DNA of 64,000 nt from Lagopus muta (Eukaryota > Chordata > Aves > Galliformes > Phasianidae), in the NCBI RefSeq assembly GCF_023343835.1, contig NC_064436.1, forward strand, positions 51,621,883-51,685,882, in the 5' to 3' direction. A model generated the notes under the pieces. It saw nothing but the letters and a program-made list of their open reading frames with translations. It searched no databases and had not been told where the DNA came from. A program made the position numbers and the translations under genes. Position 1 is the first letter of the stretch, and each line of letters starts with the position of its first letter. Shown here in pieces: positions 47,688-60,942 of the stretch.

Positions 47688-48911
47688 AATTAGAATTTTT
47701 TACTTCTTCTATTAGCAGACTTTAGATAGCCTCCTTAGATGCACAGATCCTTTATGAAAGGTGTTAGCATGCTATTTATTTGGTGTCTAGTTCAGTAGGC
47801 AACAAAAAAAATCACTGGCTTTTAAGGTGGATTAAAAAAATGATGGGAGAAAATGAAAGACAGACCTGACACAGTTAACCCCACAGAGATCTTCATGAAA
47901 TCTTCCTGACCCATCAGAGAGTTCCTTGTTCATAATAGCTTCCAGTCTATGAATTCATTTCCTCCCTAAAGTAATATACAATGAAATTTTCCATCCAGTT
48001 TAATAGAAAACATTTATACCCACTTGTATTAAAAATCTCTAAACTCTGAGAGTTACTTCTGTTTTACTAGATTTTCATTTTAAGATGTTTACAATATTTA
48101 GGCCAAAACTGAACAAATTACAGATTCTATAAAGCTTTATGCTTTTACCTTTTTTCAACCAAAAATCTTTAAGTGCCTTAATTCTTCACTGAAAAGACAA
48201 TAGTTCAAATTTTCTAGATCTAATTAATAACATCTTGACATCTGGGAACAAATTTAATTGTGCTAAACATGTAACAGCTAAGAAATTCATGTGCTATGTG
48301 AGAGAATGGAATATAAGCACTCAGGAGAATAGTAGGGATTTTTCAGAGAAGCATTTCATGCCTTATTTCATTCTACAAATGTACAAAGGAAGAAAAAGTA
48401 TCTATAGTAAAGCAAATGGAAAACTTAGGTCCTGATCATCTCCAGGTACCTCACAGTCAAGACAAGTATACTCTGCAAAGAGATAAGAAACAGACAAACA
48501 ACTGCTAAGTGAAAAAGTTTAAAAAAAAAAAAAAAAGTAGGGAGAGAACAAGGTTTGATTAACAAGAAGAATCAGGAACGTTCATAATAAAGCCCAAGTA
48601 ATGTGTTATTGTTCAAGGTTAAATGGGAATAAGGTAAGGTAAGAGCAATTTTTTAACATACAAAAAGTGGAAAACAGACTGAAACTCATCAAAGGCCTTT
48701 ATCTGTCCACAGTATCCCCTGACAATTCTCAGATACTTAGATCCAGTGTCTCTATAGATGCAAAATCACTTCCATTTGCTTACCAGGTTGTTCTCAGCTT
48801 ACCCTGCGTGCCAACTGAGGATCTTAATCCTTGTAAAGAGCATGTCCCAGCCACATTAGCACAACATGGATTAATTCACCTGAGTAAAATGATACCTTTT
48901 TTATAATGGCA
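47688..48911. other. Unique AT-rich DNA
   Basis: No gene or repeat family is recognised. An A-rich run lies at 48519-48536. Confidence 0.5.
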
Positions 48912-49192
48912 TGTAGTGACGGGACAGGGGGAAATGGTTTTAACCTGGTAGAGGGTAAGTTTTGGCTAGATATTTGAAAGAAATTCTTTACTGCATCGGT
49001 TGTGATATATTAGAACAAGTTGCCCAGAGAGGCTGTGATTGCACCCTCTCTGGAAGCATTTACTGCCAGACTGGGTGGAACTTTGAGCAACCTGGTGTAG
49101 AGGGAGTTGTCCCTGCCTATAGCAAGGGAGTTGGAACTACATGATCTTAAAGGTCCATTCCAATCCAAACCATTCTGTGATTCTATGATTAG
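48912..49192 (+). mobile_element. CR1 3' end, plus strand
   Basis: Sense CR1 3' UTR and tail: GTGACGGGACAGGGGGAAAT, CAAGTTGCCCAGAGAGGCTG, TTAAAGGTCCATTCCAATCC and CATTCTGTGATTCTATGATT. 5'-truncated. Confidence 0.9.
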
Positions 49193-49741
49193 CATTCTGA
49201 AACTGTTGCACATAACAGCAAGTTAATTCATGGAGAAAAGCTCAGTATCCATAAAATTTTATAAAAGACAACAATGGCCTGTATTTCAGAGGTATCTGAT
49301 GTAATTAAGTTGCTGCTTAACTACATATAAAAACAGAAACTGTAAAAACTATGTGCAGCTCATGATTTAGAGGATAGCACAAGTGTAAAGGAAAGCTAGT
49401 GTTGCATCTCAAAAGACATTCAAAAAACAGTCGTTCTGTTTCCAAAATTGAGGGTCATTGGTTATAACATTCTGTGAATATGAACTATATCTGTCCAGAA
49501 TAAAAATGCTGGTATTGCCCTTTTCACAAACTCAATAAAGTGTTTGGAAACAAACAAGCAAAAATTAACAGAATTTGGATGCCTACAGATGTAAGTATGC
49601 AAGGAGCTAACCTGACAGGATTATATTTTATATAAACTGTATAAGTTCAGCCATGCAGAAGAATGGAATCTCTACAGAAGGGAAAGGGAAAAATATGATT
49701 TCAAATACATTTCTTCACTAGACTGGATTGCAAAGAATCGG

Positions 49742-49762
49742 AAATAAATAAATAAATAAATA
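49742..49762. repeat. (AAAT)n microsatellite
   Basis: Five tandem AAAT units. Confidence 0.85.
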
Positions 49763-51479
49763 AGAGGTATCTAAATGAAAAATTTCAGAAGAACTGTGTG
49801 CACTAAATGGGATAAATGATGGTATTTAAATAAAAGGAAATTGTACAAGGTCTACTGATCACCACATAAATGTGAAAAGGAAACATTCAACCTATTGCAG
49901 AAGGACTGCAATTAGCACAATGTAAGTTAGGGTTTTAGTAGTGCAGTGGTGATATACGCTTTCCTTTTCATTCACAATAATTGCAATACTGTGACCTGCA
50001 GAGCTAAACTACAGTAAAGTATGATACATACTGTTGCTTTAGTGTAAAGGATCTCTTTAAATCACAGCTAGAGCCTTCAAAAATTTTCTTCTCAATGGCT
50101 TGTTCTCCTGTCCCAACAGTGAAGAAAGGGAAAGATGTCCAGATTCACAGATCCTTCTGGTTAGATTAAGGTGAAATGACACCTTAAGCAAAAAGGGAAG
50201 GGACAGTACCCCCCAGCCCCTACCTAGAACTGTAGTTGGCCCCAGTCCTGGGACTGACTGAGACACTGGACACCAGCCAAACCAAAAAAGTCACACCAGG
50301 CTTTCTATATGATTGTTTCTCAGGCATTATTCTGGGTTCTTCCAGGAATTTAGACATCTCTCAGGGCATAACCTGGGCTTGTCCATTACACATTTGGGCT
50401 TGTTCCTTATAGTTGACACATCTTTTATGTGGGAAATAAAAAACTAAAGAAACAGAAGACAGTTCACCTATAAGGGAAAGCAACACCAAATCCTATGTAT
50501 CAAGAAAAATACCCAATGTACAGCAAAGTTATATTAAAATATTGCAAGCTCAGTAGATAAGATGAATTGTGACATTTTTTCTAAATGATACCATGCCTAT
50601 GGCATTCATTTCCATACAAATAAATAGCATGTTTATTCAAAGTTTGTAAATGGCTTCATGTAGGAAACAGTTCAGATACCTTCTTACAATTTCAGTTATA
50701 CTTCACATAGTAAACAACAATGTACTTTTCTCCATGAATTAAGTCTTTTGAAAGCCAATAAAATATAGATGTTACCAAAATTTCAGGGATAATATTTTGA
50801 ATAGATTGGGGTGGGGAAGCTGAAGACTGGTGACATCAAGTAACATGATAATGTAAAATAATAAAATACTGAATAGCATCCATTACTTGATGACAAAGAA
50901 AAAAAAATGTTTGTTATCAGTATCTCAATACTCTCCACTTAAGAAACAGCTGAGGAAGACAACAGATGATGTGGGTTGAGAATATTGGCAGCTGTGTTAG
51001 TTGCTAGAATGTCTAATGGGTTAAGTGAGTTTTTCATACATTTATGTTATTATTTTCTTTCCAGCACAGTATTAAATCTATTTCTCAATATGAATCTTTT
51101 CAGTAACATGTGAAATAATAATTCATCATAGTCTTTCCTTCACCAAGTTTTCACTACGAAGTCTATATCGAATATAATTTTTAAAGCATAAGCTGAAACT
51201 AAGATATACTTCTTGAGAGTATGACTTTCAATTTTCTTGAGAAAACTAAAGCAGTCTTTCTACATCCAATACTTTGTTTCTGTATGATATTTGTAAAAGG
51301 ATATTTCTGTGTATGTTTGCCCTCCTGGGAAACATTCTTCTACAAATTCCTTTCCAAATTCAAAACTCCTGAGTATTTTAGCAGATTAAATACATAATTA
51401 TAGACACTTTCCTAGTTTCATTCATACTCTGAATAACCAATGCTATTTTTCTTTGCTTATGAGACATGAAGTGAATGAA

Positions 51480-51556
51480 GGATAAGATGCCCTTGCAAAA
51501 TAAGATAAGGCTGATAAATGGAGGCTGAGAAGATCTGGTTAAGCAAACTTATCTTT
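51480..51556. promoter_or_regulatory. Cluster of GATA-factor-like sites (speculative)
   Basis: GGATAAG at 51480, AGATAA at 51503-51508, TGATAA at 51512-51517 and TTATCT (reverse AGATAA) at 51549-51554 lie within 80 bp of repeat-free DNA. Clustering in AT-rich sequence can be chance; no conservation data are available. Confidence 0.2.
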
Positions 51557-52919
51557 CAGATACACGGCAGGAAATGCTAGAATAGCATCTGTTTGTAAAT
51601 CTTGTTTGCCTGACAGAACAAAGAGTGATGGACTTGTTTCCCACTGAAAATGGTTAATATACTATTATATTATTTTAAAATAAGATTACAATCTTTGATG
51701 CTAGAGATAGGCACAGGAGGAGACATAGTTTTATTGCATATCATAAGTTCATAATAGTGTGTAGTTCCTTCTGCAAATATTTATGTCTAGCTCATTGTAC
51801 AAAACTGATTTTCTGTCTGAAATCATAGTTCCACAAACACTGTAGGCCAGCTCTGCAACAAAGTGAAGCAGATCTCTGCTTCCTGCATTCCACCATAACT
51901 TTGCCTATACTGTCTTTCATCAGAGCAGGAAACTGATCAGAATTAACTTTTTTTCTTCTGTAATAGTTCCATTAGGAGCTGTTCAGCACATTATCTTAAT
52001 AAAAGCTTGTAAGAGAACAAGAGGGAAAGCAAGGAAGTACCAAGAATGGTCATTCCATTTGTTGCATGTTGCTTCATAGTACCCAAAAATAAAATACTTC
52101 TTAGAAATATATTCACACTGAGAGAAAACTTTAAAATTATTTAAGTTATTATGTGCAAAAAACTACTGGTATTTGACTGTGAAGTATAAGCGCAAAGAGC
52201 TATAATTCTGGAATAGATTGTTTGAATTTAAAGCAACTGCTGTTTTGAAACCAGTCTTGACAACTTGAAACCAAGCTGTCACTGCCTTCTGGAAAGTATA
52301 ATAAAGACTCGAAACCTCCTTTTAAATGAAAAGAGGATCATTTAAGAAATGCTCCACCACACCTATAGGTTCTGACCTTGCACCTCTAAGAAGGTGTCAA
52401 AAGCCTTTTTGACTCAGTGTGACTGTGAATAGCAAAGCTTTTTATTTCTGCTTCCTTCACCCCACACCCAAGGACTCTCAGATCACATGTGGAGATGCGT
52501 ATCATACGAAATTATGCCTTAAATAACTAGGAGGAGTCCTCAGTAGCTAGCAATCCAGATACTGATAAATCGAGACAGTATAAAAATATTATTATATAAA
52601 CAGATCATTTGCAGAACTTTCAACAGTGCCCTTCTAGCAAAAAGGGAAAAAGTGAACTGAGAGGGGGAGTAGAAAAGACAAATGAGCCAAGGTCATGAAA
52701 CAGCTTTTGCTAGATTAGAGGACTGAGTGTTAGGAAGAAAAAAAATGGTTTGGACAAGACAATATTAATGCAAAGCTAAAATAAATCTATCAGATTAGAA
52801 AGGGTTTGTAGAAAACCATGAACTCTATTGTGACACTGAAACAATGGCCAGAGCAGATTATATAAATACTACCTGAAACACTGAAGTGAATATATGATTT
52901 TGTGGAGTTGCTTACCTTC

Positions 52920-53370
52920 ATTCTTATGGCACAATTTCTTCTTGGATTGGAGCAAATTCTTATCTACCTGCTCTGTCATTGCACATCTAAAGGGTGCCAC
53001 TGCACATAAAGGTGCATGCTAATGTAACACTTCGCATTTTCCTTTCTGTGAGATGAAAATACTTTAGCTCTGTTTAAATCCAGTACTGCAATTGCTTAAT
53101 CAGAAAAGCTTTTCCTCTGATGAACTAGTTGTTAGGAGCACTACTTCCAACTGGTGAATAGAAAAATGAAGCCAAATGCCTCTGTAGTGATGTTAATTCT
53201 TGGCTCCCGCATTATGTCCCTCCAGTGAAGTGCCTTGAAACTAATTACTGTGTGCAATCCCACAGCAGACCCTGAGGTATTAGGGATGATTAGAATTGTG
53301 CACCAGAGCTCTCATTAGGTGATCTGTTTCTGCTTTCTGCATCCTTCACTGCTACTGAAAAGCCATAGTC
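52920..53370. promoter_or_regulatory. Possible conserved regulatory block (speculative)
   Basis: Repeat-free, relatively balanced composition, with homeodomain-like CTAATTAC and GATTAGAA words near 53240-53295 and several E-box-like motifs. It looks like conserved non-coding sequence by texture only. Confidence 0.15.
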
Positions 53371-54831
53371 TAGTACTTGCAAAGACATGTACTATTAGAC
53401 ATGAAAAATAACTATTATACAGTTCTGCATATATGTGATCCATGGGCAAAAAAACATTGTAGAAGTACTATATTCCCAAGAAGGCCAAAAAGCAGTGTCT
53501 GTCTAGACTCTGGTAGGCTCCCATTTGAATGTAGGAGGGAGCGATCACTTTCTCGAAGCTGAAACACTCAAAAATCCCAGTGGTGCTGATTCAGACATTT
53601 GTACTGTTGACCAGTGATATAAGAAACTTTTTTACTCTACCCACTGTTCTCTGTTTATGTTAAGCCCATAGATCTTGAAAGAAAATGGATATTACTTCTA
53701 GTCTGGCAGCTCTGTATAAAAATTCAGGCAAAAGACTGGCAGAAACGGCTGTTCTTATTCATCTTTGTGGCTTGAGTTCCTCCTCAGGCTCACAATAGAT
53801 TTTATTTCAGAGAAGCAAAGACTATTGCCTCCTGATATTCATAATTAAACACAAAGGTCTTTCTACATACTGTGTTATGGGCTGCCTAACAGCTGATGTC
53901 ACAAGCCAACACCCCTCAGTGCTATGTATCATGAAAAAACTGAACAAAATGAATTGCTTTGATTAAAAAAAAATAATGTTTTATCTGCACATTGTAGCAC
54001 AGACCAAAGGAAAAGGAGTCAAATGTAAAGTTCAGCTACAACAGTGAATATTTTCTCAGCTTACATGCCACTTTAGTGTATTCTTTCTTCCACTTTTCTG
54101 CATAGGAGTGCATCTTGTCATTTCACGACAGAATCACAGTGATTTAAAGAAATGTGAATACAAGTAGAGAAAAGGTTTGGCTATGTCTATTTCTGCCACT
54201 TTTTTTTCTTTTTTTTCTCTTCCCAAGCGTATCATGAGATTAAACAAAGTAGAGAGAAAATCCTAACAAAAACAAACAAACAAACAAACCTTAGTGATTT
54301 TCCCACTTATCTGGCATCAACAAAAAGTTATGTTGATGTCGTGGTTGACATGTGAAAACTCCACCACTCTACACCATAATTCTCAGAGATGTGTGTATGT
54401 TTACATAGTATCTGACAATCAATGGAATGGGCTGAAAAGAATGGAAGTGGCCTGGAATCACACTGACCAAATTTCTCAAGATCATGAGTGGAAGCTGGCC
54501 ACTGAAGGGAGGGCAGCTAGCAGGTGCTAGCTGACAGTCTAAGAAAGTTCTATTTGGCTCTTGTAGCCTTCAAAAACCTTACTGTGTCTCCTGAAAATTA
54601 AACTGCTTATGAGAAAACGCAATATGGAGAATGAAGTGTATGTAATAGTGTTACTAAACTGAACATATTTTTAAGGCATGCATAAGATTTATGTCATTTT
54701 AAGTGTAGATTGTTCTATAACCTATGCTGCTAAAACTACACAACTTCTCATGCATCTGCAGTTTCTGTGGAAGAAAATAAGCCATACTACATTAGTATAT
54801 TATTACACTATATAATACTGTATACTATTAT

Positions 54832-54856
54832 ATAATGTATATTATATATACATTAT
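54832..54856. repeat. AT-rich hairpin, 11-bp perfect stem
   Basis: ATAATGTATAT and ATATACATTAT flank the loop TAT. Confidence 0.85.
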
Positions 54857-56692
54857 GGTTTGGGGCAGTAAGGTTGCTATTGTTTGTTTACTTGTTTTTG
54901 TTTTGGTTTGAAAATACATGTATAACAATTACTATTCATGGTAATCACTGGATTAGTCATCAGCACTAAATTCCTGAGTAAGAAACAAACAATGCGAATT
55001 AGACTTTCATAACTCAGTCCCAGGGATTACAACCATAGATAGCCAGCTGCTAGTAGGAGTGTTGGTTCTGCTTCTTCCCCAGACTTCTAAAGGATGCTGT
55101 TCTTTTTCTGCCATGCTAATAACACCGCCTCCAGAGTGCCTGTTCAGGTTGCTCAAGTGACAGAATGCAGAGCAAAACTAAAAGATTTTAGAGGGTGAGG
55201 GCTGGCTGGGGATGGTCAGACCTGAGAATAACACCACATTTCAACAGTGGCTATGGTGTTTATTTGCTTACAAACAGTTGGGAAAATGTAGAGTACAAGA
55301 AACTTTTACAGTGAATAAACAAGAAAAACAAGCCCTAAATCATGAAATCATTCATGAAACAGTCTTTTACATTGTTCTTCAAAATCTCACCCTCTAATTC
55401 AATCGTTGATTGTGCATAATCACTTGTGCCTTGATTTGAAAGATTGTATATTGAAAGATTTGTATAATTAGGCATCTACACTTTCTTCTTAGAGATTCAA
55501 AATAAAAGATCTGATTGGATCAGTGATTCGCTTAATCCTATGCTTTCCTTCCTCTTTTTTTTTTTTTAAAGTTACTTTATTATACACGACTGTTGCATAA
55601 ATTTAGGATTTGAAGTACATTAGTATACCTGGGGATATGATTGTTTCATCGGGAGAACAAGGCAAGTTTGTATTACAGATCTGAGAGATCTGCAAGGCTA
55701 AGGATAACCATTTATGTTTTAAAAAAGTTGTAGATATTTTAAACCACTTTTTCACATTACTTTTGATATATTTGTATTCAAACTGAAGTTTTGATTTCCT
55801 ATGGCTATTGCTTAAAGGAGATAATAAGGTCTAAGTTAAAATGAAATGGTGAAATCAAAGCGTTTTGTAAATAATGCCTTGATCTTCAGTATTACTCTTC
55901 TGCAGGGTGTCATCTATCATACGCTATTTTAGTGAAGCATTTAGAGTTTAGTCACCTTTTAACAGATATCGCTCATAACTGCATTTTTTCTCTTTCAAAA
56001 TGAATGAAAATTAACTTGAAAGTGCTTGTTTGCATTAAAATTCACTCCAGTGATACACATTATGGTGTTATAAAAATATATGCAGAAGAATTAGGGAAAA
56101 GTGTTTCATTATTAACATTTAGCCTGTAACATAATTCACGTTATTCCATAAAATTTAAGACGAATAAATTATATAGTAATGAACAGATAGAGAAATGATT
56201 TGCATGTTCCATGACAATACTTTTACATAGTGCAAAAGCTAGTTAGTAGGGTTAACTAGAGAAGTAACAAGTGATGACAAATAAAGTTGATTCTCACTGA
56301 AGATCTGTCATTTTCCTGAGTTGATAAATATAATAGTAGCATCAACAGCAATGATAACATTAAATCTCTTGCAAGTAGATGGCAACTAAATCTCATAAAA
56401 TAAGAACCATTAAAAAAACTTCACTGTAGTTACTTGTGCAAGCCATATAATAATAAGTGCTATCCTAAATGAAAATGGCAACGCGAATTCAAGAAAGTTT
56501 ATTAGCAACCAAAAGCACACTTATGCACAGTAATGCACAAAAATGTTCATACTATTGAACTTATAACAATCAGCAAATAAATAGCATATAAATATTGTAA
56601 ATATATGTAAATATAAATAGGTAAGTATTGTAAACATTCTGGTGCTGCGATAGGACAGTAGCAGATAAAGCTAGTACAGTATTTTTGACAGC

Positions 56693-56745
56693 GTAAGGTA
56701 CTTTTTACTATGTAAGTTACCTTTTACTATGTAAAGTACCCTTAC
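56693..56745. repeat. Inverted repeat enclosing a tandem repeat
   Basis: Outer arms GTAAGGTACTTT (56693-56704) and AAAGTACCCTTAC (56733-56745, one extra C) are complementary. Inside, TTTTACTATGTAA is repeated exactly at 56703-56715 and 56722-56734. Confidence 0.8.
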
Positions 56746-57453
56746 ACATTAATAATTGCTTGACCTCAAGGTTTAAAAGCAAAAATGAGAATGGAAAGAA
56801 TATAGAGTGGGTTTTTTTTGTTGTTGTTTGTATTGTTTTTTAAACAACTCTACACAATGAATCAAGAATTTAAAACATAGCTAAAATCTGTCTAATTTGA
56901 AATTTCTGTGTATCTGTAATACCTTGCAACAGATACACACAAAATCCTAACAGGTTATCAGATAAGATTTTAAATAACAGGAGAATCGTAAACCACCTGT
57001 GAGTGTGAGCAGAACAGAGAAGTTTCTGAGTCAAGAGAGCAGGAAAACATATTTGGGAGTAGTTTCCAAACAGTGAAAACAGGTATACAGACATGCACCT
57101 TTACATGTAGTCAGACTAGCCATTGTCTTTGGGGAAAAAGCAGCCAACGTATTGGCCTAAAATATTATCTGTCAGATGCTACTGGAAGCTCAAAATTCTT
57201 GGGATCTCTATCAAATTATAAAAGAAAAAAAAAAAACAAAAATCCCTATGAAGATAAATGATTTTTTTTTCCTCATCTTTATTTTTTCACACAATTTGAG
57301 AAAGATAATTCTCAGACTCCCATTTTCCAATAAGCCATTATATTCACTAAGATTCATAAAAAATTCACATTTATATGCTCTGAATTTCTGATGCACGCTG
57401 GGTGATATATATGAGGCATGTACAAAGTATTTTAGCTTTACACTATTTTAGCC

Positions 57454-57502
57454 TTTTTTTTTTTTTTTTTTTTTGTTTTTTTGTTTTTGTTTTGTTTTTT
57501 TC
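57454..57502. repeat. T-rich (TTTTG)n tract
   Basis: T21 followed by T runs with single G interruptions. Confidence 0.85.
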
Positions 57503-58218
57503 CAAGACATGAATAGAAAACACAGTAAAAACATGCCTCTGGTAATACTCTAATGTAGAAACTGCAAACTACTTCTAATCAGTTTGTTTAGGCACAGCAT
57601 AGAGCATAGTGGCAGCAGCACTTTGCATCTTATTTGATGCTTTATTTTGTTTCTCACAAAGCTATACATAACCTGTCTAGCTCCAAGAAGGATACTTTTC
57701 GAGCCCAAATTAACTAAAGCTTCTCAGCATCACTCTCGCACTGACCAGGATTACAATATTCTCAAGCCTACAGGAATTTATAGATAAACTGCTGAAATAT
57801 TTTTTCTGTCCAAGCGCATAAATTTTAGAAAGGTTGTGTCAGCTAAAAATAGGATACTATGCTCACTTTTTTTTTTTTTAATTGTTCCAATTCAGCTGAG
57901 ATAAAACAAAGAGAAGAGGAATACTCCCAAATTTGTTGATTCTCAGCAATTTTTCACAAGCATAACAATATTTGATGTCTTCTGCCAAAGTCTAGTGCTT
58001 GAAAAAAAACCAAGCTACATGAAAAACATTTTGTTAAAAGCAAATATTGAGTCCTTGTAAAAGAGCTTGAAGACCTGAACAGAATGTACCTAGTCAAAAA
58101 TCCAATAGAAGTGACTCAGAAAATCAGGAAGAAAAAAAATTCAATAATCAAATAATTAAATCTCTCTAATTTACAATTCTGTAAACTGTGTCATAACTCT
58201 ATATGAATTATATGTAGC

Positions 58219-58392
58219 TGCTCAGCAACACGGTGGATGCCTGATCCCTGGAGGCATTCAAGGCCAGGCTGGATGTGGCGTTGGGCAGAGTGGTCTAGTG
58301 GCTGGCAATCCTGCTGGCAGGGGTGCGGAAACTAGACGGTCTTTGAGGTCCTTTTCAACCCAGGCCATTCTATGATTCTACAATTCTATGAA
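58219..58392 (+). mobile_element. CR1 3' end, plus strand
   Basis: Sense CR1 tail: CTGGAGGCATTCAAGGCC, GGCTGGATGTGGCGTTGG, TCTTTGAGGTCCTTTTCAAC and CATTCTATGATTCTAC. It is nearly the same subfamily as the inserted tail at 36933-37056. Confidence 0.9.
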
Positions 58393-60605
58393 TTTAAAAA
58401 TACCTTTTCATTTTTTAAATAAATTTTTAGTAAGCTTCCGTATTGGTAGAACTCTCCTGCTTGTGTGGAATATTACAGATTCATACTCTCTTTGTTCTAT
58501 TCCCGGTGTTAACTTAGGTCATTGAGTGAACACAAACTATACTTTATTCTGCTGTTTTTGATAACCACTTTTATGAATATGAAAGGTCTGTAACAGCAAA
58601 AAAAATTAGTAATTTCTTAGTTATTCTCCAAGTTGCATATTAAATATTGTATCAATAAAATTTAATATCAAAGTTAATTACCATATGGATTAATTTTGAT
58701 GTTTTCGGCAGTTATAACTCAGTTATTGTATGTTGTATGGTAATGTAACTGCAAGTTACAAAAGTTATTGTTGGAACAAAAGAGGTTGTTATGTTTAGAG
58801 TGAGTTTTGTAGAGATCTGTCTTACACTCTCATCTGGAATTGCAAAGTAGCCTGAAACCTTACCTGCGAGTTAAACCTATTCATTCATGGACAAAAAAAA
58901 GTTTATTTATGTACAAAACAAGGACTGCATTTGTTTACTAACCATAAGTTACAGTAGAGGAAGACATATTTAGAAAACTAACAGACTCACTATGCATATT
59001 AACACTTACAGTCACCATACTTATAGTATTCATGCTTGCAAAACCGTTATTCACATTCTCTGTTAACATCCATCTGTGTAATTCTATTAACAGAGAGCGA
59101 AATTTACGTATTTGTTAAGTGGCCCAGAAATAAAACTTTTAACAGAAACGAAAAGCAAACAATCCTCTCACTATCAGAAATTATGGTACGTGTTTCTTAC
59201 CTATATTCTCATATATTGTGATTGAGAATTGAGAATAGAAAAAAAATTGCTTGTCCACATTTTAATATCTGCTTAATTAACAGCTTTTCTTCTCCCCTTA
59301 TATTCAAATCAAATATCTTATATTCAAACCAAATAAGAAATGGCTAAATGACTTGGGTAGGTACTTAACTTCATTATAAAATAACAGGATTGCTGAAATG
59401 ATTTTCTTTTAATTAACTTGACAAACACACATACTAAATAGTGATTTTAATCTATTGCAACTTCTCATGTAATTGCACAAGGAGACTGGAATGCCAGACC
59501 TGTACGTACAAGTAATGGGCATTAAAAACTAATTAATTAATAGTGTAATAACAGCTTTTATTTATTTGTCTTGGAAAGTCAGAAATTTGAGGATTATATT
59601 CCAGAAAGAGGAAAGAAAAGAACGCATAAGAAAGCTGTCAGAATGGGAAGTTTTTTTAAATCAGTGTCACACTAGATCTATGTAATAAAAATCTTCTCTT
59701 CTTATTTTCCAAAAGCTCAATTCAAAAATTACTTTTTTTCTTCGTTGAAAAAGACTAATGAATGACCTGAGGATTTTCCTTCTAACATGAAGCATTATCT
59801 ATCTAAATTGCACAGTACTGCTGCCAAAGCTATCAGTAGTTTAAACCTTAAACTAGAAGTCTTCGCTAATTGTTTCATGTAATTGATAGTAAAATATATG
59901 TTCTAACTAGCTGACTAAGCATTGGGACTTCTTAAAATCAGTCTCTTCGTAAACATCTCTCTGGTTTGGTTATCTTTTAGACCATAGGTGTGCATTTTGC
60001 ATTACAGAAACATTACAAGTAATGTAAATAATGCAAATAATTTATAATCTAGACTCTGAATCCCTTCTTAATTATCATTTTATGACTTACATGGTTGCTA
60101 TTTCTTGAAATAGCTTTCAGACTGTTACTAACAATTCAATGCATAGACAATTTTTTGACCACTTGCAAAGACAGAAAAAAAAAGAAATATGTTACTAACC
60201 TCTCCCTTTTTTGGGGAGATGCCATTCAGAAAGGAGCTGGTACAGTCATCCAGTATTTTCTACTTTTGTCCAACTAAATTTCTTCCTGATAAGCAAATCC
60301 TTTATCTCTGTGCTCACGTTGGTGAGTAGGCATTTTTCAAATAAGCTAGGGAATAGTCAGAGACAGCTGTTAGGTTACCATTAAAAAAAAAAAAAAATCA
60401 TTGTATTTTACTGTTTTTTCTATTTCAAAATGCATTTCAAACTTGAAAGTCTACTGAAGTTTTAGAAAGTATCAGTTTCACAATGGATTTCTTTCTGTGG
60501 GAACAAAAAGAGAACTGAATTGATATTTTCTGCCACTTACAGTCCTGGCCATTTTAGTTAGACCAGAAATATGCTATTTCTAGTCTTAGTTACTGAACTA
60601 GAAAA

Positions 60606-60652
60606 TACTGGAAAATACTTTCCAGTACACTTTTCCAGAAGATACTGGAAAA
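60606..60652. repeat. 9-bp stem hairpin with a third copy of the arm
   Basis: TACTGGAAA (60606-60614), loop ATAC, TTTCCAGTA (60619-60627); TACTGGAAAA recurs at 60643-60652. A STAT-like TTCCAGAA lies between. Confidence 0.8.
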
Positions 60653-60854
60653 TATATATATTCAATCTTTTTTCTTGTAACAATAATTGTGAAAAAAGAA
60701 GTATAAAATATAAAAGCAATAATACTTCCTATCTGACAGTTAAACTATACCATACTGTGAATACATATGAATTTAAGATGTGAGACATAAACCTCTAAAC
60801 CTTTTCTAATCCTGAATTTCTCTGTTTAAAGAGCTCATTAAGCAATAGTAAACT

Positions 60855-60942
60855 TAATGAGGTATAAATTCATATATGAATTTATATTTCAATATAAATA
60901 TGAATATACTCAATATTCATAATGAGGTATAAAATCATATTC
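60855..60942. repeat. 24-bp perfect palindrome plus direct repeat
   Basis: Positions 60863-60886 are perfectly self-complementary (12-bp half TATAAATTCATA). The preceding AATGAGGTATAAA at 60857-60869 recurs at 60921-60933, also followed by a TCATAT. Confidence 0.85.

Larger units (their letters stand above)
49193..58218. other. 9 kb of unique AT-rich DNA, no gene seen
   Basis: The longest stretch without a recognised transposon. Simple repeats: (AAAT)n at 49742-49762, (AAAC)n near 54271-54290, T-rich tract 57454-57502. The patch at 50040-50430 is GC-richer and unassigned. Two repeat-free blocks (51470-51660 and 52920-53370) are flagged as possible regulatory elements. Open frames are at most 78 codons. 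Confidence 0.5.
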
